A stretch of 27,828 nt of DNA from Vibrio sp. UBA2441 (GTDB lineage Bacteria > Pseudomonadota > Gammaproteobacteria > Enterobacterales > Vibrionaceae), in contig DDQN01000028.1 in the NCBI GenBank assembly GCA_002342685.1, positions 1-27,828 of the forward strand, in the 5' to 3' direction. The number at the start of each line of letters is the position of its first letter. Position 1 is the stretch's first letter. Positions 1 to 7,189 of the stretch are shown in pieces. Position numbers and translations under genes: made by a program. Below the pieces are notes generated by a model, which worked only from the letters and a program-made list of their open reading frames with translations, was not told the origin of the DNA and made no database searches.

Positions 1-44
1 AGAATTATTTACAGGGTCATTAGTATCGACGAATAAAAGCATAT

Positions 45-72
45 AACAACCTCCATGTTTAAGGAGGTTGTT
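45..72. terminator. 10-bp perfect hairpin at left edge (terminator or SD-sequestering hairpin)
   Basis: Arms AACAACCTCC and GGAGGTTGTT pair perfectly over 10 bp around an 8-base loop. Read on the + strand it is followed by TTATAATT after the arm, so it may end a + strand gene whose last codons lie before base 46 (two frames are open from the window edge and stop at 34-36 and 44-46). Read on the - strand, the right arm contains GGAGG seven bases before an ATG at 42-40 that opens a frame off the left edge (MLLFVDTNDPV...), so it could instead bury a ribosome binding site. The sequence cannot separate the two. Confidence 0.5.
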
Positions 73-142
73 TATAATTAAACCTAATATCATTCTTCTA
101 TTTGATTCGTGTAATATATAAGTATCATGAATACTTGTTGGG

Positions 143-373
143 CTACAAGTTATATTTTATCAGTTTTTGTCCTGATAATGTATCGTCGCATTGATAGTTT
201 TCATGGTATTTCTCTACTTTACATAGATTAAGTGCATTGTGTTCACTTATATAGGTTTTGATTGTGGGTAGCCATAAATTTCCAATGAAGGCTAAAGGGC
301 TATAATTATAATCGTTAGCATTATAGCTGGTGGTTAACATAACTACAGCAAATAGTAGGGCTAGTGGTTTCAT
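143..373 (-). CDS. Small secreted protein of unknown function (76 aa)
   Basis: I do not recognise this protein. Residues 1-19 form a short type I signal peptide (Lys2, then a hydrophobic stretch LALLFAVVMLTT, small residues before the likely cut), so the product is probably exported to the periplasm. The remaining ~57 residues are rich in Asn and Tyr and contain two Cys (LCKVEK and YQCDD) that could form a disulfide. A strong Shine-Dalgarno, GAAGGA, sits six bases before the ATG, which is the main reason to accept the frame as real. It is monocistronic: the cytochrome gene upstream ends more than 230 bases away. No domain, no catalytic motif and no homologue is evident by eye. Confidence 0.5.
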   Translation of the reverse strand: MKPLALLFAVVMLTTSYNANDYNYSPLAFIGNLWLPTIKTYISEHNALNLCKVEKYHENYQCDDTLSGQKLIKYNL

Positions 374-606
374 ATATTCCTTCGTTTGTTTTTAACATTG
401 CTCAATCCTATCGGCTTTTAAATGATTATCTTTATGGTTTTTAATTGGGTGAATGTCACATTTATGATTTATTTTAGATGGTTGGCGAAATTAAGAGATT
501 ATAAGTTATCTATATTAATTAATTGCTAACTATTTTAGGTGTTAAAGTTGACGGAATTTATAATAGCTTCAATCCTTATCAAACACTTGAAAAGCCGTTG
601 CTATTG

Positions 607-1701
607 TTAAGGCTGAACCATGTCTTTGGCATAGGTTTGCAAGTATTTAGTCAGGATCTTGAGATCTCGTGGGATGATATTGGTTTTCTTAGCCATTTTC
701 TGCGACATTGCCTCCCACATATTAACGGTAAGGTCATTAGCTGGAATAGCGATGTGACAAGCGGTGCAATAGACGTTATTAAGCTTACGGGCGTAATTCC
801 AAATTTCGTTAACTGATCCCATAAGTGAAGCCGTGGTGGTGGTGGTCCAACTAACCATTCGCCACTGATTTCCAAACTCATCCTCTTGGTAGTCTCCGGT
901 GACTAATTGTTTTAGCCCTTCTGGTGTTAAGGTTGCGACGATGGCACGTTTTCCTTTATCCAGATACAGCAAATGTTCTTGGCCTTTGAGCTGATAACCG
1001 AACAGCTCAATCGTGCGGGTGCCATTTTTCAGTTTGAGCACTTTAAGCTCAACGGCTGGGCTGATCGTACCAAGTTCGTCAACCGTGATAGATTCTAAAG
1101 GATACACTTTCCGTGCTAGCGGGGAAGTTTTCTGCGATTTTTCCTGTAATAGGTCGAAAGCTTGGGTATCAAGCTCTACAACAGGGGCAAAATGCGCAGT
1201 TCCTTTATGGCAATCAATACAGGTTATATTATTTTCAATGCCGTAATTATGAATTTTCAATCTATCTACGGGTTGCTGGCTAATATCAGTTGCTTCGCTA
1301 TTATGGCACTCACGACAGGGTGCGGAGTCATTAGAACGCATTTGTGCCCACACTCTCTCTGCCAGTTCGGTTTTACGAGCTTGGTATTGTTCAGAGGTAT
1401 CTAAAGATTTGGTGTAAAACTCATGGTAAATGTCTTTGACTATTTTAGTCTTTGCAATGAGATAGCCCACAGGATCTGAAGGTATGTGGCAGTCGGCACA
1501 TTCGGCTCGTATGCCCGTCGGATTGTTAAAGTGTTTGGAGGCCTGATATTCTGATTTAGGGGTCTGCATGGAGTGGCATGACGTGCAAAATCGAGTCTCA
1601 GAAGAAAGGAACATAATAGCTGCTGCCCCCCCCATGGAGAACCATCCGATAGCAATTCCGAGCATAATAATAGCAATAATGTTGCTGGGTCTTAGATACA
1701 T
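607..1701 (-). CDS. torC: Pentaheme c-type cytochrome, NapC/NirT-TorC family
   Basis: Membrane-anchored multiheme quinol dehydrogenase of the TorC/TorY type, which passes electrons from menaquinol to a periplasmic reductase such as TMAO reductase. One N-terminal membrane helix (about residues 8-32) is uncleaved. Five CXXCH heme motifs are visible: CTSCH (39), CADCH (68), CRECH (129) and CIDCH (161) in the NapC/NirT domain, and CTACH (312) in the C-terminal TorC-specific domain. Length 364 aa matches TorC/TorY (about 366-390). Start chosen because AGGGG lies eight bases upstream. No molybdenum reductase (torA/torZ) or torR/S/T gene adjoins it, so its partner must be encoded elsewhere or outside the window. 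A CRP-type site lies about 125 bases upstream. The symbol is by family; TorY is equally possible. Confidence 0.88.
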   Translation of the reverse strand: MYLRPSNIIAIIMLGIAIGWFSMGGAAAIMFLSSETRFCTSCHSMQTPKSEYQASKHFNNPTGIRAECADCHIPSDPVGYLIAKTKIVKDIYHEFYTKSLDTSEQYQARKTELAERVWAQMRSNDSAPCRECHNSEATDISQQPVDRLKIHNYGIENNITCIDCHKGTAHFAPVVELDTQAFDLLQEKSQKTSPLARKVYPLESITVDELGTISPAVELKVLKLKNGTRTIELFGYQLKGQEHLLYLDKGKRAIVATLTPEGLKQLVTGDYQEDEFGNQWRMVSWTTTTTASLMGSVNEIWNYARKLNNVYCTACHIAIPANDLTVNMWEAMSQKMAKKTNIIPRDLKILTKYLQTYAKDMVQP

Positions 1702-1769
1702 AAACGAAACCCCTTTTAGAAGCGGTTATTCTGATAATTTACCTCTTGCTCATAGCCAATGCAGGCAAA

Positions 1770-1836
1770 AAAATAGAAAAGCTCTTAGTTAGAGTAGTCA
1801 GGCGATGAAAGCTGAAATGTGATTAATGTCACGTTA
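1770..1836 (-). promoter_or_regulatory. CRP-type site and likely promoter for the torC-like gene
   Basis: TGTGA-N6-TCACG (1818-1833) flanked by AAA and TTA is a near-consensus CRP operator. On the - strand a possible -10, TATTTT (1775-1770), would put the start of transcription near 1763 and the CRP centre near -62, the usual class I activator spacing. The only - strand gene downstream is the torC-like cytochrome. The site match is seen directly; the promoter assignment is inference. Confidence 0.55.
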
Positions 1837-1879
1837 TACGTAAATGTTCTAATCTGTGAGATGATGAATCTTGAAGATG

Positions 1880-1906
1880 GCGCAGGGTAGTAGCCCTGCG
1901 CTTTTT
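1880..1906 (+). terminator. Strong GC-rich hairpin with U-tract on the + strand
   Basis: Eight-bp perfect stem GCGCAGGG/CCCTGCGC with a 6-base loop, followed by TTTTT on the + strand. It sits 13 bases past the stop of the - strand lysE gene, so it may stabilise or end that transcript, but on the - strand it is followed by CATCTTCAAG, with no U-tract. As an intrinsic terminator it therefore points + , where no gene is known upstream. Confidence 0.7.
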
Positions 1907-1913
1907 GTCTGAA

Positions 1914-2543
1914 TTAACGGCTTACCGCTAGATATGTACCTGCGAGAATCATTATGCTGCCAGCTCCCCGATTGAGTCGTTTATGTGCCAAGGGGGTTTT
2001 TAGTGCGCTTGCCATTCTGGCGGCGCCATAGGCTATTAGCATTAGTCCGGCCATTAATCCCACGGTTGCCAGCACAGAAATCAGCACAATATCACTGGTT
2101 TTCAATACTGTTAAGTCGATAAATGTTGGTAAAAAAGCAATATAAAATAGGATCACTTTAGGATTCGATGCAGAGATAAGAAACCCTTGAGTAAAACTCG
2201 AAAGTGCTGAGCCGGATTCTTTCTCCATTGCTTCAGTATTAATCGCTTCTTTTGCTTGTGGTAGCGCTTTAAACATCTTGTAGCCGAGATAAATTAAATA
2301 CGCTGCGCCCATGTAACGTATCGCTATAAATACTTCAGCCCAATTATCTGCGATGGTCGCCAAACCAAAACACGCTAGTATCAAATAAACTAGATCACTC
2401 ATCGCCATCCCAAACGCTAACATAGTGCATTTTTTGGCACCAAAAACGAGCGCTCTTGCAAGAATGGCAAATACACCAGGACCAGGGGTAATGCCAAAAA
2501 TAAAAATGGCGATAAAAAAAGTTATTGCTCCTTCAAAAGACAT
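1914..2543 (-). CDS. LysE/RhtB-family amino acid exporter
   Basis: Inner-membrane exporter of the LysE/RhtB superfamily (209 aa, the usual length). The N-terminus has the family hallmark FGITPGPGVFAILARAL (about residues 16-32) and the protein has six predicted membrane segments, with the loop region around residues 100-115 hydrophilic (KEAINTEAMEKESG) as in other members. Such proteins export amino acids (Lys, Arg, homoserine, Thr, Leu) by proton exchange; the substrate cannot be told from sequence. Weak ribosome binding site GGGTGA upstream of the ATG. Probably monocistronic; the anSME gene on the other side is divergent, with about 270 bases between. Confidence 0.85.
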   Translation of the reverse strand: MSFEGAITFFIAIFIFGITPGPGVFAILARALVFGAKKCTMLAFGMAMSDLVYLILACFGLATIADNWAEVFIAIRYMGAAYLIYLGYKMFKALPQAKEAINTEAMEKESGSALSSFTQGFLISASNPKVILFYIAFLPTFIDLTVLKTSDIVLISVLATVGLMAGLMLIAYGAARMASALKTPLAHKRLNRGAGSIMILAGTYLAVSR

Positions 2544-2705
2544 TCAGTCACCCAATTTCATAGTCGTATTTAATCAGTACACAATATCGATTAAAAAATC
2601 AGCGTCAATGTTTTTTACGTTTGTCTGGACGTACTAAATGATGGAGTTGTTGAACAATAAATGGCTGGATATTGTATAAGCAAGACAAAACTGTGAACCG
2701 TCACT

Positions 2706-2754
2706 CATTGCAATGATTCATTGTCCGCATAAAAATCTTTTCGGACATATGTCC
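2706..2754 (+). promoter_or_regulatory. Putative promoter with overlapping operator palindromes upstream of anSME-sulfatase
   Basis: Directly visible elements: CATTGCAATG (perfect 10-bp palindrome, 2706-2715); TGTCCG (2722) paired with CGGACA (2742) across 14 bases; and GGACATATGTCC (perfect 12-bp palindrome, 2743-2754). Thus three TGTCC/GGACA half-sites surround a possible promoter, TTGCAA (2709) - 16 bp - TAAAAA. The arrangement suggests a regulator clamping the promoter of the sulfatase operon. Which regulator (the Crp-like or GntR product nearby, or another) is unknown. Confidence 0.45.
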
Positions 2755-2812
2755 TATTGATAACTGAATGAACTTCATAGTATCGCCTTATTCAAGCAAT
2801 AAGGTAAGCGCC

Positions 2813-4057
2813 ATGAACACATCTAACTTTATATCTCAGTCATGCCATGTCATGGCAAAACCTAGTAGCTCGAAATGCAACATAGACTGTACATACTGCT
2901 TTTATTTGGAAAAAAAACATATCTATCCCGATTCGGAACAACACTGGAAAATGAATAAGAGAACGCTGGAAACCTACATTGAACAACAGATTGAAGCTCA
3001 GTCGGACAACGAAGTAGTTTTTGCTTGGCAGGGCGGAGAACCAACCTTGTTGGGCGTTGAGTTTTTTCGTAAGGCGGTAGAATTTCAACGTAAGTATGGT
3101 TTAGGTAAAAAAATAATTAATACCTTTCAGACTAATGGCCTTTTAATTAATGAAGAATGGTGTCTTTTCTTTAGCCAGCATCAGTTTCTGATTGGGATAT
3201 CAATAGATGGCCCAGCAGAGTTGCACAATGTCTATCGTCGAACTCGATCCGGAAATGTTACTCACGATAAAGTGGTTCGAGCCATTGAATTGTTTAAGAA
3301 ACATAAAGTGGAGTTCAATACGTTGTCGGTGGTTAGTAACGCAAACGCGAAACAACCACTGGAGGTATACCGCTACCTAAAGCAACTTGGTAGTAAACAT
3401 ATGCAGTTTATTCCTCTGGTGGAAAGAGAGGCCCAAGAGCAGACCAAAGATGGATTAACGCTTTTACATCCCGAACGATTAGAAGCAGTGCGCATTTGCG
3501 ACTGGAGCGTTCAGCCTGAACAGTATGGTCTTTTCATGTCGGTTATTTTCCGGGAGTGGGTAAGAGAAGATGTGGGCGACATTTATGTTCAATTGTTCGA
3601 AAACACCTTTGCATTGACGTGTCAGAAACCAGCGCAAATCTGCGTCTTTTCCCCTACTTGTGGAAGTGCTTTTGCATTAGAAGCCAATGGCGATATGTAT
3701 ACATGCGACCATTATGTTTTTCCGGAATATAAGCTGGGAAACATTCATCAAATCTCAATTAAAGAGGTTAATCAAGGCAATGAAAATCGTGATTTTGGAT
3801 TAGATAAAAAACAATCTCTTTCCAGTGATTGTCGTTCATGTGAGCACCTTCCTGTATGCAATGGTGGTTGTCCAAAACACCGTTTCTCATTCTCCTCGTC
3901 CGGCAAGCCAGATCAAAATTATCTCTGTGCCGGGTATAAGACATTTTTCTCCTATTCGAAACCTTATATGACTCTGATGAAAGAGCTTTATGACGCAGGA
4001 TATGCGCTGGACGCCATTATGCAGATTATTGCTCAAAAAGAATCTCAAGTTTTTTAA
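2813..4057 (+). CDS. Anaerobic sulfatase-maturating enzyme (radical SAM/SPASM, AslB/AtsB family)
   Basis: Cytosolic iron-sulfur enzyme that oxidises the active-site Ser or Cys of a sulfatase to C-alpha-formylglycine without oxygen. The radical SAM cluster motif is CNIDCTYC (Cys22, 26, 29 of the 414-aa form), preceded by the family signature HVMAKPSS. QGGEPTLLG is the SAM-binding GGE region. The C-terminal SPASM domain supplies cysteines for two auxiliary clusters (CVFSPTCGS, YTCDHY, CRSCEHLPVCNGGCPKH). I chose the ATG at 2813 rather than 2768: AAGG lies nine bases upstream, and family members begin about ten residues before HVMAKPS; the 2768 start has no ribosome binding site. It precedes its likely substrate, the Ser-type sulfatase, by 56 bases in the same direction, so the pair is probably one operon. 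Confidence 0.93.
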   Translation: MNTSNFISQSCHVMAKPSSSKCNIDCTYCFYLEKKHIYPDSEQHWKMNKRTLETYIEQQIEAQSDNEVVFAWQGGEPTLLGVEFFRKAVEFQRKYGLGKKIINTFQTNGLLINEEWCLFFSQHQFLIGISIDGPAELHNVYRRTRSGNVTHDKVVRAIELFKKHKVEFNTLSVVSNANAKQPLEVYRYLKQLGSKHMQFIPLVEREAQEQTKDGLTLLHPERLEAVRICDWSVQPEQYGLFMSVIFREWVREDVGDIYVQLFENTFALTCQKPAQICVFSPTCGSAFALEANGDMYTCDHYVFPEYKLGNIHQISIKEVNQGNENRDFGLDKKQSLSSDCRSCEHLPVCNGGCPKHRFSFSSSGKPDQNYLCAGYKTFFSYSKPYMTLMKELYDAGYALDAIMQIIAQKESQVF

Positions 4058-4113
4058 TCGGTTGGTCATCATGCCAGCCATACCAATAACTCGCTGAAAT
4101 GGAGTAGTTCCAC

Positions 4114-5601
4114 ATGAGAAAATTTCCGCTCAACGCTGTCACTAAAGCTTGTACTTTAGTTGCGATAGCCTGTACGCAGCCTGCACTTGCAGGTGAACCA
4201 ACTAAGCTTGAAAAGCCAAATATAATTGTTGTTATGGCTGATGATTTGGGACAGTGGGCGAACAGTTTCCGTAACAAAGGCATTATTGAGACACCAAATC
4301 TGGAGTATTTGGCTGAAACCGGTATTCGTTTTGAGAATGCAATGACACCAGCGCCAGTAAGTTCTGCGGCTCGTGCGTCATTTCATACGGGTAAAATGCC
4401 ATCTCAACACGGTGTATATGACTTTTTGGCAGAAAACCCAAAATTCGATGCAAATTGGTTAGAAGGTGAAAAATTGCTTTCGGAAAGAATGAAAGAGCAG
4501 GGTTATCGCACCGCATTATTTGGTAAATGGCATGCGACAACAGACAGTAAACAACCAATTCGAGGATTTGATCGTTGGTTGAGTTACGATGCTTTAAAAG
4601 CAGGCTGGAAGAACCAGTACCTTCACTCAGGAACGGTTTTGTTTTCGGATGAAGGAAAAAACCGCGAGTACACAGGGGTTCAAGCTCAGTTACTGACTGA
4701 TGAAACCGTTAAGTTTGTGGACGAGAAGAGTGACAAGCCTTTCTTTATTAGTTTGAATTACGTTGAGCCACATTTTCCTTTTGAAGGTTTGCCGGAGCGT
4801 TTGGTAGAGAAGTATCGTTCCGTGGCCCATAAGGTGGTTGCTTTTGGTGGAAATTCGGTTTTGGATAACAAGAATAAATTTACTTTAGTGCCGAAAGATC
4901 ACGAAGAAAAATTGGCGCAATATCTTGCTGCGGTGGCATTATTAGACGATCAATTAGGACAATTGCTGGATAGTCTGGAAGGCCGTCAATTACTGGATAA
5001 TACGGTGATTGCCTTTGTATCGGACCATGGTTTATTGATGGGACAATATGGTTTATATGGAAAAGTGAATGCCAGCTTCCCGTATAACTATTATGAAGAA
5101 ACCATCCGAATTCCATTTGTTGTTAAAGGACCTAAAGAAATTGTACGCCCTAAACAGGTTCGCGGTGAGTTTGTGGACTTGATGGATTTGCATACTACAA
5201 TTTTGGATCTGGCTTCAGGCGGCAACGCATATGATACCAGTTATGGACCCGGTAAATCTTTATTGCCAATGCTTAAGGGAGAAAGAGTCCGTGACTGGAG
5301 ACAATATCAGTTTTCTGAGCGTGGTAACTCTCGTATGATAACGGATGGCAAATGGAAACTGGTTCGTTACTATGACAAAGATCGTCAGCCAGAAGACTAC
5401 TGGTACGATTTAAGTCACCCTCTTGGCGAGCGCGTTGTCTCTGAACCTCCTCGAGAAGCTGTACAAAGCAATATGATCAAAGCATTGAATGATTTTTTTG
5501 CTAAATATTCAACCGATGAGTTTTCTGGTTTGAATATGTGGAATATGAGTTACCCTAATTTTACAACAGAGAAAATTCTGCAGCATGAGCGCTGGAATTA
5601 A
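4114..5601 (+). CDS. Periplasmic Ser-type sulfatase (S1 family)
   Basis: Formylglycine-dependent sulfatase. A type I signal peptide (residues 1-26, cut near ALA/GEP) sends it to the periplasm. Metal ligands: MADD (Asp43, Asp44) and SDH (Asp304, His305). Other active-site candidates: GKWH (Lys138, His140), EPH (His220), Lys317 in GLYGK. The maturation motif is PVSSAARASFHTG with Ser83 as the residue converted: an S-X-A-X-R version of the consensus C/S-X-P/A-X-R. Ser-type sulfatases cannot be activated by the oxygen-dependent Cys system and need an anSME, which is the gene just upstream; this pairing is strong support. Length 495 aa is normal. The natural sulfate ester is not deducible; the neighbouring catabolic genes suggest a glycoside or nucleoside derivative. 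A GGAG lies about 11 bases before the ATG. Confidence 0.92.
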   Translation: MRKFPLNAVTKACTLVAIACTQPALAGEPTKLEKPNIIVVMADDLGQWANSFRNKGIIETPNLEYLAETGIRFENAMTPAPVSSAARASFHTGKMPSQHGVYDFLAENPKFDANWLEGEKLLSERMKEQGYRTALFGKWHATTDSKQPIRGFDRWLSYDALKAGWKNQYLHSGTVLFSDEGKNREYTGVQAQLLTDETVKFVDEKSDKPFFISLNYVEPHFPFEGLPERLVEKYRSVAHKVVAFGGNSVLDNKNKFTLVPKDHEEKLAQYLAAVALLDDQLGQLLDSLEGRQLLDNTVIAFVSDHGLLMGQYGLYGKVNASFPYNYYEETIRIPFVVKGPKEIVRPKQVRGEFVDLMDLHTTILDLASGGNAYDTSYGPGKSLLPMLKGERVRDWRQYQFSERGNSRMITDGKWKLVRYYDKDRQPEDYWYDLSHPLGERVVSEPPREAVQSNMIKALNDFFAKYSTDEFSGLNMWNMSYPNFTTEKILQHERWN

Positions 5602-5623
5602 AATTACAGCATAATCAGATTCA

Positions 5624-5656
5624 AGGTGGCGATTGTTTAGTCCGCCATCTATTTTT
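5624..5656 (+). terminator. Rho-independent terminator after the sulfatase gene
   Basis: AGGTGGCG pairs with CGCCATCT (8 bp, one G-U) across an 11-base loop and is followed by ATTTTTCTTCTT. It begins 22 bases after the sulfatase stop and overlaps the end of the convergent Crp-like gene. Confidence 0.7.
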
Positions 5657-6320
5657 CTTCTTCTTTAAGGCGTTCTGACCTTAGTAAAGGAATATCTATA
5701 ATCTGGATGCCTTTGCGTGAGACTGAAATGGCGCCAATATCACTCAGGTGCTTTAAGATACGATTATACACCCTTAAGCTGGTACCCAATCGTTCACATT
5801 CTAAACTTTTGTTCACGATATAAGCTTCTGCGGGACATCGTTCTGCGAACTGCAATAGATCATCAATAATGCAGTATGAAATAGAGTGAAGAATATTGCG
5901 CGTCATCCTTTCTACAGAGAGATACCATTTTGACGTTAAATGTTTGAAAGTATTTGCTGCCAATTCAGGTGTTCGGCAGACGAGATCAGCAAATGCTCGC
6001 CCGTCAATAACAAAGGCCTCACATTCGGATTCAGCCTGTACTGAATAAAAGCAGTTTTTTCCAGAAAATAGCTCCATTAAACCCAGAAATCCGTTGTGGG
6101 TAAAAGTACCTAGCTGATATCGCCGACCTTGTGCTGAGCTCCGGGACAACGAAATCGAACCTTTAGCAATAAAGACAACATCTGCCACCTGCTGACCTTG
6201 CTTAAACAGCAGCTCACCCTGTTTAATCTGTTGTTTTCTAAAGGCAAGTTCTTTCTGGTTTTCCTTTATAAAATCGAGAATCTTTTGTGAGTGGTAAATG
6301 TCTTCATCGGTGATAAGCAT
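5649..6320 (-). CDS. Crp/Fnr-family transcriptional regulator
   Basis: A 223-aa regulator with an N-terminal cyclic-nucleotide-like beta-barrel (about residues 32-125: KQGELLFKQGQQVADVVFIAKGSISL, GFLGLMELFSG) and a C-terminal winged helix-turn-helix (about residues 170-208: CERLGTSLRVYNRILKHL). The Arg-Ser-Ala core of the cAMP phosphate-binding cassette is not seen, and no N-terminal Fnr-type cysteine cluster is present, so it probably senses neither cAMP nor oxygen through those means. Overall resemblance is to YeiL-like Crp-family regulators, which sit next to nucleoside genes in E. coli (family knowledge, not proven here). It starts three bases after the gntR stop and is certainly co-transcribed with it. 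Likely local regulator of this cluster. Confidence 0.85.
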   Translation of the reverse strand: MLITDEDIYHSQKILDFIKENQKELAFRKQQIKQGELLFKQGQQVADVVFIAKGSISLSRSSAQGRRYQLGTFTHNGFLGLMELFSGKNCFYSVQAESECEAFVIDGRAFADLVCRTPELAANTFKHLTSKWYLSVERMTRNILHSISYCIIDDLLQFAERCPAEAYIVNKSLECERLGTSLRVYNRILKHLSDIGAISVSRKGIQIIDIPLLRSERLKEEEK

Positions 6321-6323
6321 GAG

Positions 6324-7067
6324 TTAATCTTCGCTAACGAAAACATACATGTCGCCACGACATCGGTTAATACTGTATTCAATAGGTGTCCCTTTTTTAT
6401 CGAACGCTGTCTGTTCGATTAACAGAACCGGAATAGACTCTTCAATATGTAATTTCTCCAAAAACTCTTCAGTCGGCATTTTGGCTGAGACTCTGCTTTG
6501 AGTTTTTGTAGGTACAATATCCTGACTACGAAAATAGTCGTAGAGTGATAATTGTATCTCATCTGGATTATGAATAAGGTGGGATGGGACGTAAGATTCT
6601 TCGATAGAAACCGCTTGCTCATCAATATAACGAACTCGTTTTAGAAGAAAAACTTCATCATCAGGAGCGATTTTTAGTTGTTTGGCGATTTCTTCTGAAC
6701 AGGGAATCGTATCCTTTTTAATCCACAAGGTATCAGGTTTTTTCCCTTTTAAAACAACTTGCTGTGAAAAGCCAGTTGCTTCTTTACTTGAGTATTCCAG
6801 TGTTTCGCTGATCCTGGTTCCCAGACCGCGAGAGCGAACAATAACCCCTTCTTTATCAAGAATATCCAGAGCTTTACGTATAGTGATTCTCGATACGCCA
6901 ACAAGCTCACTAAACTCCCTTTCCGTCGGGATAAAATCGCCGCCTTTCAATATCTGCTGTTCAGTAGCCAGTTTCACAGAGTCGGCTACTTTCAAATATA
7001 GCGGTGATTTATCCTTTGTTTGGATACGAGTTTTTATGAGATCAATGAGATGTTGATAGGTATTCAT
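6324..7067 (-). CDS. yegW: GntR-family regulator, HutC/UTRA type (YegW-like)
   Basis: A 247-aa regulator with an N-terminal GntR winged helix (about residues 23-85, IPTEREFSELVGVSRITIRKALDIL then the wing RSRGLGTRIS) and a C-terminal UTRA effector domain (about 100-242, with LLIEQTAFDKKGTPIEYSINRCRGD). UTRA domains bind small metabolites such as sugars, sugar phosphates or N-acyl compounds. In E. coli, yegW is the regulator next to yegTUV; the same association here supports the assignment, although the sequence match was judged by family only. The leader has a palindrome overlapping the promoter, suggesting autoregulation. First gene of a two-gene unit with the Crp-like regulator. Confidence 0.85.
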   Translation of the reverse strand: MNTYQHLIDLIKTRIQTKDKSPLYLKVADSVKLATEQQILKGGDFIPTEREFSELVGVSRITIRKALDILDKEGVIVRSRGLGTRISETLEYSSKEATGFSQQVVLKGKKPDTLWIKKDTIPCSEEIAKQLKIAPDDEVFLLKRVRYIDEQAVSIEESYVPSHLIHNPDEIQLSLYDYFRSQDIVPTKTQSRVSAKMPTEEFLEKLHIEESIPVLLIEQTAFDKKGTPIEYSINRCRGDMYVFVSED

Positions 7068-7097
7068 ATTGCTTTAATCGTTACTAAGTAAACGCAG

Positions 7098-7123
7098 AGT
7101 ATACCTTATCTAATCCGTTAGAT
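7098..7123 (-). promoter_or_regulatory. gntR promoter -10 with overlapping palindromic operator
   Basis: ATCTAA-TCCG-TTAGAT (7108-7123) is a perfect 6+6 inverted repeat placed directly upstream of a good - strand -10 hexamer TATACT (7103-7098). A protein bound there would lie in the -35/-10 spacer and block transcription. The natural candidate is the GntR product itself (autoregulation), which is inference. Confidence 0.5.
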
Positions 7124-7138
7124 TTAATAGAAAAAGTT

Positions 7139-7177
7139 AGATTTGAGTCGTGATATGAGAAATCACGACTCAAATCT
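7139..7177 (-). terminator. Rho-independent terminator of the transporter operon
   Basis: A 16-bp perfect stem (AGATTTGAGTCGTGAT and its complement) around a 7-base loop, followed on the - strand by AACTTTTTCTATT. It lies 13 bases past the stop of the MFS gene and separates the metabolic unit from the gntR-crp unit. Confidence 0.85.
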
Positions 7178-7189
7178 GAAGCTATAGTA

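Noticed and set aside
443..460. Possible CRP site before the small secreted protein (TGAATGTCACA)
   Set aside because: Only the TCACA half matches; the other half is TTGGG, so it is too weak to claim.
523..816. + strand frame of 97 codons opposite the cytochrome gene
   Set aside because: It is a shadow of the torC-like gene: the opposite strand codes five heme motifs and has a ribosome binding site; this frame has no recognisable features.
2768..2812. N-terminal extension of the anSME by 15 residues
   Set aside because: No ribosome binding site before 2768 and no family resemblance; AAGG precedes the ATG at 2813.
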